Of a stretch of DNA of 64,000 nucleotides, positions 27,491 to 36,555 are shown piece by piece (the stretch's first letter is position 1; each line of letters starts with the position of its first letter). The position numbers and the translations under genes were made by a program. The stretch comes from Haloarcula marismortui ATCC 43049 (lineage in GTDB: Archaea; Halobacteriota; Halobacteria; Halobacteriales; Haloarculaceae): the NCBI RefSeq assembly GCF_000011085.1, contig NC_006395.1, positions 186,001-250,000 of the forward strand, given 5' to 3'. Under the pieces are notes generated by a model, which saw only the letters and a program-made list of their open reading frames with translations, searched no databases and was not told where the DNA came from.

Positions 27491-28447
27491 ATGAACGAGC
27501 CACCCGTCAGCGTTGTCCTCCCGACGTACGACCGCCCAGAAATCCTCCGAAACGCCGTCAAGAGCGTTCAGGAGCAGACGTACCGTCACATCGAACTTGT
27601 CGTCGTTGACGACCACTCACCGACCCCGGCGGCGGACACGCTCAGTCCGCTCTCGTTCGACGAACTGACCGTCGAGATAATCAGACACGAGGAAAACAGG
27701 GGCGCAAACGAGGCCCGAAACACGGGAATACGTGAATCGACGGGCGAGTACATCGCTTTCCTCGACGATGATGACGACTGGGCCCCGTCAAAAATTGAAA
27801 AGCAAGTGGCGGTGTTCCGCGAGGCCAGCCCGGAGGTCGGTGTCGTCTACACGGGTTCCGAGTACGTGTACGACGATTACGTTCGAACGGTCGTCTTCTC
27901 GCTGGAAGGGGACGTCACCGAAGAGATGCTCCGCGGTCGCTCCCTCGGCGAATTCACCACCCTAATGGTACGCCGGGATGTCGCTATGGCCGCTGGGCTC
28001 CCCGATACAGACTTTCCGAGTTGGCAGGACCGCGACTGGCTCCTGCGACTGTCCTGTCACTGCAAGTTCAAAACCGTCCCCGAGGCTCTCACCACTCGGC
28101 GTCGCAAGACCGGAGAAGACAGCATCAGCGATAACTTCGAGGAGAAGCGCGACATCTCGTACCCACTGTTTATCGAGAAACACAGGGACCTCGCCGCGGA
28201 GTACGGGTGGCGATGTGAGCGGGCGTTCATGGCCGCGACGACCGAATCACTTGGACAGGAGGCACTGAAAAACGGATACTACGCCGATGCGAAAAAATAC
28301 TTCCTCAAAGCGCTCCGATACCATCCCCTCGATAGATCACGGCTCGTGTACGCTCTGGTCGCATATGGCGGGAAGTACACCTACGGGGCGGCACACACGC
28401 TAGCCAGTCTGCTCCACCGGGTCAGGACGGATACCATCCACAAGTAG
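27491..28447 (+). CDS. Family 2 glycosyltransferase
   Basis: A 318-residue GT2 enzyme. Motifs in order: VSVVLPTYDRPEILRNAVKSV, VVVDDHSPTP, NRGANEARNTGI and the DxD-type IAFLDDDDDW. A WQDRDWLLRLS segment marks the acceptor side. The C-terminal extension after residue 230 is helical. It follows the sulfatase-like gene by 118 bp on the same strand and precedes another, suggesting one transcription unit that combines sugar transfer and ester modification. Confidence 0.87.
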   Translation: MNEPPVSVVLPTYDRPEILRNAVKSVQEQTYRHIELVVVDDHSPTPAADTLSPLSFDELTVEIIRHEENRGANEARNTGIRESTGEYIAFLDDDDDWAPSKIEKQVAVFREASPEVGVVYTGSEYVYDDYVRTVVFSLEGDVTEEMLRGRSLGEFTTLMVRRDVAMAAGLPDTDFPSWQDRDWLLRLSCHCKFKTVPEALTTRRRKTGEDSISDNFEEKRDISYPLFIEKHRDLAAEYGWRCERAFMAATTESLGQEALKNGYYADAKKYFLKALRYHPLDRSRLVYALVAYGGKYTYGAAHTLASLLHRVRTDTIHK

Positions 28448-28583
28448 GAACTGACTAGTAATACCGCCGGTCGGCTCGCTACAGTTGCAATCGTGGCTTG
28501 AACTCACCCCCTCGCGCGCACCGTCTGTACAATTGTTTAATAACTCTCTTACTTTGATTCCGATAGTCTTGGGGACAGATAGT

Positions 28584-29780
28584 ATGAACTTGGATGTCGA
28601 AAACGTCCTCATTTACGTCGACGACGCTGTTAGATACGATGCGATTGCGGACACGCTGTCTGATTTCGGGCCGACGCACAAGACCATCGCAGCGTCGACT
28701 CATACCCCGACGTCGTTTGGGAGTCTGCTGACTGGACTATTACCGCCGCGGAGCGGAATCCACAGTTTCAAACACACAGTCCCCCCTGACGTGCGGTCTG
28801 TCTTCGATATCGAGACATACGAGACGTCGATGGGGTCTGAGGGAGGGATGAACGACGGCATCGCAGACATCTTCGGCTCTCCGGCACGGACGACTATCGA
28901 GGAAGCGAGGCCGCCATTCGTCCACGTTGTCCGCCGTCCCGGTGGACATGCGCCGTACAATGGGTTCGAGTGGGAGCAGTACGAGTACGCGGACGAGACT
29001 GCCGCCGAATATTTCGACAGGATTTCGAATCAACCAGAACAAGCACGAATCGATTACGAGCGGGGCGTGGAGCGCTCGTTCGAGGAATTCCAGCGCGTCC
29101 TCGGTGTCCTGAAAGAGCGCGGGCTCGCCGACGACACGTTAGTGGTCTACACGAGCGACCACGGTGAACTCCTCGGCGAGTACGGGTTTTTCGGACACAC
29201 ACACGCTGCCACGCCCGAAGTCGTCTACGTGCCGACGACGTTCATCCATCCCGAGCTCGAACCTGGACAGGTCGACGGTCTCTTCCACCACGTCGACTTG
29301 GTGCCGACCGTCGCCGACGCGATGGCACAAGACGTCGACATCGGAGAAACAGACGGGGTTATTGAGGGCGCCGACCGCAAAACCGGATACAATCACCTCC
29401 GGCACATCCGGTACGGGACCCTTGCCGACCCGCTCGAACGTCTGCTCCAGATGACCGGCGGATTCGAGCGGACCATCCAGAGTCTCTGGGATGCGAACGG
29501 TGGTCACGTTTTCGTCGACGGGTCACACGTCACTGCCTCGCTCATCTACCTCGTCCTGTTGCTACAGAAGCCGTTCGGGAAGCAAGTCCGATACGGGAAC
29601 CGCGTCCTCGAATCGTACAAGATGTTCACGCCCGGACACGCGTCGTACGGGCTCCCCGGGTTCGACAAGTCCGAGGCCCAGTCGAAAATCGACTTGATTC
29701 TCGAAGGCGAGACCGCCGGCAACGAACACGACATAGATGCAGCCACTACGGAGCATCTCGAAGAGATGGGATATCTATAA
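28584..29780 (+). CDS. Sulfatase/alkaline-phosphatase-superfamily protein
   Basis: A 398-residue protein from the ATG at 28584; the upstream extension to 28485 lacks homology. It keeps VLIYVDDAVRYDAI and VVYTSDHGELLGEYGFFGHTH for metal binding and ends LEEMGYL. The region of the nucleophile reads THTPTSFGSLLTG (residues 39-51), again without the sulfatase Cys and Arg. A histidine-containing HVVRRPGGHAPY loop precedes the second half. It is third of four related genes here. Confidence 0.8.
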   Translation: MNLDVENVLIYVDDAVRYDAIADTLSDFGPTHKTIAASTHTPTSFGSLLTGLLPPRSGIHSFKHTVPPDVRSVFDIETYETSMGSEGGMNDGIADIFGSPARTTIEEARPPFVHVVRRPGGHAPYNGFEWEQYEYADETAAEYFDRISNQPEQARIDYERGVERSFEEFQRVLGVLKERGLADDTLVVYTSDHGELLGEYGFFGHTHAATPEVVYVPTTFIHPELEPGQVDGLFHHVDLVPTVADAMAQDVDIGETDGVIEGADRKTGYNHLRHIRYGTLADPLERLLQMTGGFERTIQSLWDANGGHVFVDGSHVTASLIYLVLLLQKPFGKQVRYGNRVLESYKMFTPGHASYGLPGFDKSEAQSKIDLILEGETAGNEHDIDAATTEHLEEMGYL

Positions 29781-29843
29781 CGGGGACAGCGTTTCGGTAG
29801 CCATATTATAATTTTCACAGGGGGAGTCTTGCACACAGATATT

Positions 29844-31112
29844 GTGGCCGATAACACAGCGAACCACGCGTACAACCGACCGCCTCGGGGTGCACAAGAT
29901 TGGGACGTACTGCTCAACGAGAACTTTTCGCGTATAGACGGCGACGTCGAGATTCGGGATACGGAGGAGAACCGCAGTCAGTACACACCGAAGACCGGTG
30001 CGAAGTACCTCGCGACGGATACCGGACAGGTCTATCTCGGCGACGGGAACGAGTGGCAGCGACGAGCCTCCGTCAACGTCGTCCGGAACGGTTTCACTCG
30101 GACGGCCGACGGAACAGTGATTGCTCCACCGGGCGAACTCCAAGCGGCAATCGATGCGACCGCGACGAACTCCAACTTCGGTCAGCAACCCACACAGACT
30201 ATCAGTCTCGTTTCCGGACGAACGTATGAAATATCCGATACAATTACGCTCAAATCCGGTGTCCGGCTGGAGTGCAACGGCGCTAGAATCGTCCCATCCG
30301 GCGATTTCAATGTTTTTGAGCTTCACCGTGAGACACAGCTAGTCCGCCCCCACATTGACACGCGAAACATGGACTGGCAGTCGATTCAAGTCCTCATCGG
30401 TACCAAGGAGTCCGACAAGCTAGAACCGTCAAACCGAGCCTGGGTACAGGACGCCTATTTGCTCGGTGAGCCGGGACGGGGCACTGGCTTGCAGTTTCGC
30501 GGACAGGACGGACCGTGTTCAATGCAAGCAGCCAGCGGTATACTCAATGGATTCGACACCGCACTGGAGTTCTACGCGGCGGGCGGCGACACCAGCGGCC
30601 AGGGCGACTGGTCGAACGGCAACCACTTCGAGGGCACTATTCGGAACTACCGTGTCGCGATTAGCATGCGATCGGAAGGTGCAGCGGTCAGCGGGAACAC
30701 GGTCAGGGCGCAAGTACAGGCAAACAGCAAGCGGAGCGAATGGCTCCTGTGGATGGCGGATGACCCCCGAAGCGAACGGGACAGCGAGAACTACCTGATG
30801 AAGGGCAACACCCTCTTCGTGTATCCGTGGGACGTCAACAACTACAGCGCGAACAACCCCTACAGCTCTGATGCGGACCGACGGGCTCCGATATGGTATC
30901 TCGGGCGAGGGACCCGCTACGGGAACTCCATATACGATTTCAGTGGCCTGCTGGGAAACGAGTTCATCGTGAACAACTCCGACAACCCCGACCGAAACGG
31001 GATCTTCACCGCACACGGCGGAGAGGTCACTGGAACGGCACAGCTCCGGTTCAACCCCGCATACGACCGAAACGATAGTCGAAGATGGCACCCGGAGTCC
31101 GAGAACAGCTGA
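29844..31112 (+). CDS. Tailspike-like right-handed beta-helix protein (paralogue A)
   Basis: A 422-residue protein from a GTG at 29844; a TTG at 29829 would add five residues, but the GTG aligns with the start of the paralogue at 32398. The N-terminal 70 residues form a module with DWDVLLNENFSRIDGDVEIRD and YLATDTGQVYLGDGNEW, like the adapters of phage tail fibres and spikes. The rest is a pectin-lyase-type beta helix (GVRLECNGARIVPSGDFNV onward). No signal peptide is seen. It converges with a close paralogue 26 bp away. It may bind or cleave the polysaccharide made by this locus; enzymatic activity is unproven. Confidence 0.72.
   Translation: MADNTANHAYNRPPRGAQDWDVLLNENFSRIDGDVEIRDTEENRSQYTPKTGAKYLATDTGQVYLGDGNEWQRRASVNVVRNGFTRTADGTVIAPPGELQAAIDATATNSNFGQQPTQTISLVSGRTYEISDTITLKSGVRLECNGARIVPSGDFNVFELHRETQLVRPHIDTRNMDWQSIQVLIGTKESDKLEPSNRAWVQDAYLLGEPGRGTGLQFRGQDGPCSMQAASGILNGFDTALEFYAAGGDTSGQGDWSNGNHFEGTIRNYRVAISMRSEGAAVSGNTVRAQVQANSKRSEWLLWMADDPRSERDSENYLMKGNTLFVYPWDVNNYSANNPYSSDADRRAPIWYLGRGTRYGNSIYDFSGLLGNEFIVNNSDNPDRNGIFTAHGGEVTGTAQLRFNPAYDRNDSRRWHPESENS
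30573..30634 (+). repeat. 62-bp perfect inverted repeat, left arm (inside paralogue A)
   Basis: This 62-bp stretch is identical to the reverse complement of 31622-31683, inside the convergent paralogue. It encodes the YAAGGDTSGQGDWSNGNHFE segment in both genes. Identity at every third position over 62 bp, while flanking sequence has diverged, suggests recent gene conversion or strong constraint. The arms are about 1 kb apart and could support inversion. Confidence 0.9.
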
Positions 31113-31138
31113 AACCAGGGCCTTCTGGACAGCAGTCG

Positions 31139-32398
31139 CTACGAGTTACGTGATTCGTGGTGCCAGTTACGGCTGTCATTGCGCTGGTAGTTCGGCGGCT
31201 GGCTCCACTCCGTAGTCCCCGTCACATGCCCACCGTGGCCGGTGAGAATACCGTTCCTGTCAGGGGTGTCAGCGTTGTTGACGATGTACTGGTTGCCCAT
31301 CAGGCCACCGAAATCGTACAGCGAATTCGCGTACTGCTTGCCCTTTCCGATGTACCACACCGGAGGCTTGCGGTCACTGCTATCGTAGTACGGGTTCTTT
31401 TCGTAATTGATGTTGTCCCAGGATTTCACCAGCATGGCGTTCCCCTTCTTGACGTAGGAAGAGTCTCCGCGCTGAGAGCTGGAGCGGGGGTCGTCTTCCA
31501 TGTACCAGAGCCACTTACTGACTCGCGGGTTCGGCTGCGCCTGCAGACGGAAGGAGTTGCCAGTGACGGCCGCGCCTTCCGACCGCATCGAGACCCCGAT
31601 TTCGTAGTTTCGGATGAGCCCCTCGAAGTGGTTGCCGTTCGACCAGTCGCCCTGGCCGCTGGTGTCGCCGCCCGCCGCGTACAGGTCTATCGCACGCTTG
31701 AACCCGTTGATAGTTCCGGTCGCCCACTGCATCGAGCAGGGGCCACCGCTTCCGCCGCGGAACTGGAGGCCCGTTCCAGCGCCCTTGTCGCCCATGAGGT
31801 AGGCGTCTCGGACCCAGGCCCGGTTCGCGGCCTCGAGTTTTGCAGCGTCGTCGGCACCGACGACGATTTGGGTCGAACTCCAGCCTTGGTTCCGGGAGTC
31901 GATATGTGGCTCTATGAGCTGGCTCTCCCGGTACATCTCAATGACGTCGAAGTCACCGGAGGGAACGATTCTGGCGCCGTTGCACTCCAGTCGGACGCCG
32001 CGCCGTATTTTAATTGTGTCCGAAACGGTGTAGTTCTCACCCGAAACCAACCGGACGGTCTGGGTCGGCCGCTTGCCCCATTCGGCTCCGTTCGAAGCGT
32101 CGTCGATCGCGGACTGGAGGTCGCCGGGCGACGCGATTATCGTCCCGTCGTCGGCGGTCTTCGACCCCGTAGACGAGGGTGTAATGTCCCCAATTGGGTT
32201 CCACATGTCACCGTCTCCGAGATACACTGTCCCCGTATCCGTCGCGAGGAACTTCGCACCGGCGTTGGGCGCATACTGGTCCATGTTGGATTCGGCGTCC
32301 CGGTGTTCGACGTGGTTGTCGAGCTTCTTGAAGTTCTCGTTGAGCGGTACGTGCCAATCTAGCGTGCCCTCCGCGGGCGTGTTGTATCGTTCTGACAT
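31139..32398 (-). CDS. Tailspike-like right-handed beta-helix protein (paralogue B)
   Basis: A 419-residue protein from the ATG at 32398. The frame is open upstream to 32677, but that part overlaps the CBM6 gene and is low-complexity read-through. It matches paralogue A along its whole length: DWHVPLNENFKKLDNHVEHRD, FLATDTGTVYLGDGDMW, GVRLECNGARIVPSGDFDV and the conserved C-terminal RNDSRNWHHES. No signal peptide is visible. It starts four bases after the stop codon of the CBM6 lipoprotein gene, so the two are co-translated, linking this beta-helix protein with a surface carbohydrate-binding protein. Confidence 0.75.
   Translation of the reverse strand: MSERYNTPAEGTLDWHVPLNENFKKLDNHVEHRDAESNMDQYAPNAGAKFLATDTGTVYLGDGDMWNPIGDITPSSTGSKTADDGTIIASPGDLQSAIDDASNGAEWGKRPTQTVRLVSGENYTVSDTIKIRRGVRLECNGARIVPSGDFDVIEMYRESQLIEPHIDSRNQGWSSTQIVVGADDAAKLEAANRAWVRDAYLMGDKGAGTGLQFRGGSGGPCSMQWATGTINGFKRAIDLYAAGGDTSGQGDWSNGNHFEGLIRNYEIGVSMRSEGAAVTGNSFRLQAQPNPRVSKWLWYMEDDPRSSSQRGDSSYVKKGNAMLVKSWDNINYEKNPYYDSSDRKPPVWYIGKGKQYANSLYDFGGLMGNQYIVNNADTPDRNGILTGHGGHVTGTTEWSQPPNYQRNDSRNWHHESRNS
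31622..31683 (-). repeat. 62-bp perfect inverted repeat, right arm (inside paralogue B)
   Basis: Partner of the arm at 30573-30634, read on the opposite strand. The two genes are otherwise clearly diverged at nucleotide level, so this block stands out. Confidence 0.9.
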
Positions 32399-32402
32399 TG
32401 TT

Positions 32403-34697
32403 TTACTGGGTACCCCCGTACCCACCCATCCCATAGCCTTCGCTGCCGAGGTCGTCGGTCGCGGTCTCGGTCTCCGTCGGTGTCGGCGTCGCCGTTTCAG
32501 TCGGTGTGGCCGTCTCGGTCTCCGTCGGTGTCGGCGTCGCCGTTTCAGTCGGTGTGGCCGTCTCGGTCTCCGTCGGCGTCGCGGTTTCGGTCTCCGTTTT
32601 GGCCGCGTCCCGGAACTCGAACCAGTTGAAGTCGATACCGGAACCGACCGCCTTGACCTGGATGACGTGTTCGCCACCGGAATCGACCGTCACATCCGGA
32701 AGCGTCGCCGTCTCCCAGGTAGTCCAGTCGCCCGTGTTCGGGACAGCCACCGTGCCGACCCGGTCGCCGTCGATCGACACCCGCAGTTGCCTGTCGTCAC
32801 GGGTCGTCGCCACCCGGACGTCGATGATGTAGGTTCCGGTCGGCACCTCCACGGTGTATTCGAGCCACTCGCCGTCCTCGAAGTAGCCGACGTTGTACTC
32901 CCCGGAGACGTCCTGCGTCTGCCGGATGTCAACGTCGGAGTCGCGGTAGTCGAGGTCGTACTCGCTCCCGGCGGTGGTGTCGTGGTACGCCACGCCCTCG
33001 CCCCCGAGGTCGTAGTTCTGGGCCTGCACCCGACCCGGCAGAACCGGGACGCCATCGAACGGCTGGTTGCCGGCGACGACGAACTCGGCCCAGTTGAAGT
33101 CGATGCCGGAGCCGACGGCCTCGACCCGGAGAACCTGCTGCCCGTCGGCGTCGATGTTTACGTCCTCCAGGGTCGCGGTTGTCCACGCCGTCCAGTCGCC
33201 CGTGTTCGGGACGTCGAGTGTTCCGAGCGTCTGCTCGCCGAGCGTGAACCGGAGCTTTCTGTCGTCCCGGGTCGTCGCCACGCGGACCTTGATGTCGTAC
33301 TGGCCCGGCGAGACGTCGGCGGAGTATTCGAGCCACTCGCCGTCCTCGAAGTAGCCGACGTTGTACTCCCCGGTGCTGTCTTGGGTTTCCCGGATGTCGA
33401 CGTCGGTGTCGCGGTACCCGGTGTCGTACTCGTTGCTGGCCGTCGTGTCGGAGTACGCGATGCCCTCCCCACCCGTGTCGTAGTTCTGGGCCTGGATACG
33501 GCCGGGAATCGTGGCGGGCGTCCCGTTGTAGGGGTCTTGCCCATCGACTCTCTCAAACTCGACCCAGTTGAACTCCACGCCGGAGTCCAGCGCCTCGACC
33601 CGCAGCGTCGATTGCTGTTCGGTCGTTATTTCGATGTCCTCTACTGTGACGGTCTCCCACGAGGTCCAGTCGCCCGTCTTGGGAATGGTGATGGTCGCGA
33701 GGGCCCGGTCGCCAAGGAACAGTTCGAGTTGGCCGTCCGAGAGCGCCGACGCGACTCGCAGGCTGATATCGTACGTCCCCGGCGAGACAGTGGTCGTGTA
33801 TTCGAGCCACTCTCCGGCCTGGAAGTAGCCGACGTTGTACTTCCCGGACTCGTCTCCCGTCGGTCGGATGTCCACGTCGGTGTCCCGGTTGGCGGACCCG
33901 TAGATGTTCCCGTTGGACGTGTCGTGATACGCCTCGCCTTCGCCGCCGATGTCGAAGTTCTGGGCCTGGATACGGCCCGGAATCGACCGGACTGTTCCCT
34001 CGTACGGAGACTGGGACTGCGTCGTGTTGCCGGTCGAGAGGGTCAGCGAGTAATCGCCACCGCTCCGACCGATGTCCATGACTTGCAGGTAATATGTCGC
34101 ACTGGTAGAGAGCGATTCCGGGAGATACACGGGGGCCGCCGAACTCGCGTACGCCTGCGACACCAGTTCGCCGTCGGGGTTGAACACCCCAAGGGCAGCG
34201 GGCCCCGTGCCGGGGCCGGGTGTAAACTTGACCGTCACGTCCTCGGTGTCGGGCCGAAACGTGAAGAGGTCGGACGAGCTCGGAGACAGCGTCGTCGAGA
34301 GCGGAGACCCGACGTTGAGGCTGCTGACCGACTTCGCCACGCTGGCGTCTCCGGCCACATCCGAAACATCGACCGCGGCGAGCTGGGACGTCACTGCTGG
34401 CTCGCCGCCGTAGCCGAACTGTGCCGTCGAACTGACTGTGGTAGGACCACCTTTACCGGTACATCCCGCCAGGGACGCGGTGGCAATGCCTGCTAATTTC
34501 AGGCATGTGCGTCGGTCTACGACGGTCGTGTCCGTCGGCCTCCTGTCCTCCCGCGACACCTCTTCACTGTCGTGCGAGCGATTCTGTTCTTCGTTGGTCA
34601 CACTCCGGTAATCTCTATTTACTATTTTATTCGTTGTTGCGGGTTGGGTGGCTTTTGAACTACTTGCCATCCCATTCAATATATCTTGCCATCCCAT
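32403..34697 (-). CDS. Tat lipoprotein with three CBM6 domains and a Gly-Tyr tail
   Basis: A 764-residue protein from the ATG at 34697; ATGs nearer the signal could be used. A DRRTCLKLAGIATASLAGC segment (about residues 61-79) is a twin-arginine signal with lipobox. A pre-peptidase-like beta domain follows (residues 110-210). Then come three CBM6 domains, each opening IPGRIQAQN(F/Y)D or LPGRVQAQNYD and ending (V/I)(E/D)FNW(V/A/F)EF. A TPTETETA-repeat stalk and the C-terminal GYGMGGYGGTQ close the protein. It probably anchors at the membrane and binds polysaccharide outside. It is co-translated with the beta-helix paralogue B. Confidence 0.87.
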   Translation of the reverse strand: MGWQDILNGMASSSKATQPATTNKIVNRDYRSVTNEEQNRSHDSEEVSREDRRPTDTTVVDRRTCLKLAGIATASLAGCTGKGGPTTVSSTAQFGYGGEPAVTSQLAAVDVSDVAGDASVAKSVSSLNVGSPLSTTLSPSSSDLFTFRPDTEDVTVKFTPGPGTGPAALGVFNPDGELVSQAYASSAAPVYLPESLSTSATYYLQVMDIGRSGGDYSLTLSTGNTTQSQSPYEGTVRSIPGRIQAQNFDIGGEGEAYHDTSNGNIYGSANRDTDVDIRPTGDESGKYNVGYFQAGEWLEYTTTVSPGTYDISLRVASALSDGQLELFLGDRALATITIPKTGDWTSWETVTVEDIEITTEQQSTLRVEALDSGVEFNWVEFERVDGQDPYNGTPATIPGRIQAQNYDTGGEGIAYSDTTASNEYDTGYRDTDVDIRETQDSTGEYNVGYFEDGEWLEYSADVSPGQYDIKVRVATTRDDRKLRFTLGEQTLGTLDVPNTGDWTAWTTATLEDVNIDADGQQVLRVEAVGSGIDFNWAEFVVAGNQPFDGVPVLPGRVQAQNYDLGGEGVAYHDTTAGSEYDLDYRDSDVDIRQTQDVSGEYNVGYFEDGEWLEYTVEVPTGTYIIDVRVATTRDDRQLRVSIDGDRVGTVAVPNTGDWTTWETATLPDVTVDSGGEHVIQVKAVGSGIDFNWFEFRDAAKTETETATPTETETATPTETATPTPTETETATPTETATPTPTETETATDDLGSEGYGMGGYGGTQ
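32464..32590 (-). repeat. 48-bp tandem repeat coding the Thr/Pro/Glu stalk
   Basis: Two identical 48-bp units at 32464-32511 and 32512-32559 are followed by a partial, diverged copy to about 32590. They encode the ETATPTETATPTPT-type stalk of the CBM6 lipoprotein. Exact copies suggest length variation by slippage; such Thr-rich stalks are probable glycosylation sites. Confidence 0.85.
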
Positions 34698-34916
34698 TCA
34701 ATGTATCTTGCGTACCAGTACTGGAAGGAAATTACAAACGAAAATGACAGCCAAACTATCGAACGTCTGCCGATATTGCCGAATAGGTGCAGAAGTAGGA
34801 AGGAATTAACAGTAAGATATGGCAGAGTGCCCCGCTGGCAAATCCAGTTCCTGACTTGCTTACCGGGCCTCAGCCGCGTGGTTCCGGTCCGGCGACGACG
34901 CGACCTGTATTCCGAG

Positions 34917-35831
34917 TCAGTTCACGTAGCCGAGATGCTCGAGTCGCTTGCGGGCAGTCGCTCTATCCTGGTCGGTCGTGTCGGAACCAGCGGGATTCTC
35001 AGCGGTGATTTCCGGACGCTCGCCGCGCTCGTATGTCAACCACGGAACCGTGACCAGTCCGTCGGCGTACACCCCGCCCGGGTGTCCGTACTCCCGTATC
35101 GGCACGGGGAAACTCCGCTCACCGATGACCTGCCCGTGGTCCGCGGTGACGACTGTCTTTCCCGAGAACTCATCGAAGAGCCGTTCGACCTCGGGCAACA
35201 CCACGTCGAGATTCTCCTTGAACGCACGCTCGACGATCTCGTCGGAGACGTCCAGTTCCCCGCTGAGGAGCTTGTACCACTCGAAATTGAGCCTGTCCAA
35301 TTCGAAGTGCTCCTGTCCGGTCGGCCCGAGGAACGGGTAGTGCGGTTGGAGGTAGTGGACCAGCAGTCGCTTGTTGGGGTACCGCTCTTTCGCCTGTATC
35401 GCGGCTTCGGTCATCGTTTCTGGGAGGACCGTCCGGTACTCCTTGTCCCATCCGTCCTCCCTCCACACGTCGACGACGTCGTGAAACCGCGTCTCTACCT
35501 TGTCTCGATGCCTGTGCAACATCGGGCTTCCCGTTACGTACACCGTATCGAGGAACTCGCGCCCGTGAAAGTTCGCTCTGAGGAACTCCTTCGTGTCCGA
35601 CGCCCTCGATTCCACCGACTCGAGTTTCCCGGGAAGCGAACTCTGCTCCTCGAACATGTCGTAGCGACACGCATCCAAAATGAGGAGGTGGTCCCAGTCC
35701 TTGGCAAAGACGTCGATGCCGTCACGGTTGTACGGCCACGTCCGTAGTCGGCGATAGTAAAGGCGGTTGACCTCTTGGAAAATCTTGTGTGGTTCATCGA
35801 GGCCGTGTTTCAACGACTCCAGCGTGTACAT
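34917..35831 (-). CDS. Alkaline-phosphatase-superfamily protein, short
   Basis: A 304-residue protein, shorter than the three other members. Near residues 45-60 it has WDHLLILDACRYDMF, the metal-binding Asp with a Cys at the nucleophile-proximal position; TVVTADHGQVIGERSFPVP and YGHPGG complete the metal site. It ends LEHLGYVN, like its relatives. There is no signal peptide. Proteins of this type recur in haloarchaeal glycan loci and are annotated sulfatase- or LTA-synthase-like; the substrate is unknown. Confidence 0.8.
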   Translation of the reverse strand: MYTLESLKHGLDEPHKIFQEVNRLYYRRLRTWPYNRDGIDVFAKDWDHLLILDACRYDMFEEQSSLPGKLESVESRASDTKEFLRANFHGREFLDTVYVTGSPMLHRHRDKVETRFHDVVDVWREDGWDKEYRTVLPETMTEAAIQAKERYPNKRLLVHYLQPHYPFLGPTGQEHFELDRLNFEWYKLLSGELDVSDEIVERAFKENLDVVLPEVERLFDEFSGKTVVTADHGQVIGERSFPVPIREYGHPGGVYADGLVTVPWLTYERGERPEITAENPAGSDTTDQDRATARKRLEHLGYVN

Positions 35832-35996
35832 CTCTACTGGTGGGACCGCTGTCGGACGTATTGTTATACCGTCTAAAACCGGCTCACTTTGCTACCGTAA
35901 TTCCGGTCCCACTACCAATCCGAATGCGATAGGCCGCCCCCAACCCGCCCTCGCCGTGCAGTGTCCGCGACCCGGAGGCGACGCCGCACGCTCCTG

Positions 35997-36497
35997 TCAT
36001 TCCCCGGTCGGGTCGTCGATGCCGACCCGACACCGACGCTGCAGGGACTCCCTATCGCTTGCGAGACAGGACAGCGAGATGATGGTGTCACCGTTGAGGA
36101 GAGATGTCTGAAACGAAATGTGGTCACCCACCGCGGTCCCGCTGTAGAGCGCCCTCGATGTCCGGTAATCCACCGTTCCGGTCCGACTGAACAGCTCGAG
36201 ACTGCTGCTGTGGTGGTTGACTGTGACGTGGAATTGTATAGCATCGTACGTTTCTCGAAGCGAAGTTGCATCCGCTGGCGATATCTCCTCCGGTGACTGT
36301 CCAAGCAGCCCCTTGTGCTCGGACGAAACAGTTGTCCCGTCATCGTCAACGACGACAATCTCAGTCGTCTCCCCTCCGGCGATGCCGACGAACCGCTTTT
36401 GAACTATCTCACCTTGATTGACGAGCAGCAACCGATCTAACCAACGCGTACCCTGTAAAAACGGGAGGACGCCAGCAAGCACTGTTCGTCGCTTCAT
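35997..36497 (-). CDS. Predicted exported protein, unknown
   Basis: A 166-residue protein that starts MKRRTVLAGVLPFLQG, a short twin-arginine-like N-terminus. The remainder is beta-rich (EIVVVDDDGTTVSS; IQFHVTVNHHSSSLELFSRTG) with three Cys-poor strands and no recognised domain. It lies between the short phosphatase-superfamily gene and the flippase gene on the same strand, 58 bp from the latter, so it likely belongs to that transcription unit. No function is assigned. Confidence 0.6.
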   Translation of the reverse strand: MKRRTVLAGVLPFLQGTRWLDRLLLVNQGEIVQKRFVGIAGGETTEIVVVDDDGTTVSSEHKGLLGQSPEEISPADATSLRETYDAIQFHVTVNHHSSSLELFSRTGTVDYRTSRALYSGTAVGDHISFQTSLLNGDTIISLSCLASDRESLQRRCRVGIDDPTGE

Positions 36498-36555
36498 CGC
36501 CCTTTCCTCTTCTGTTCGCCGGGTCGATTGATCTGGATTGTCTGTCTCATTTTGA

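Noticed and set aside
32073-34496. 807-codon plus-strand frame
   Set aside because: It is antisense to the CBM6 lipoprotein and beta-helix genes and is Arg/Val/Gly repeat-like; a GC-driven shadow.
34686-35747. 353-codon plus-strand frame
   Set aside because: Antisense to the short phosphatase-superfamily gene, which has clear motifs; composition is strongly basic.
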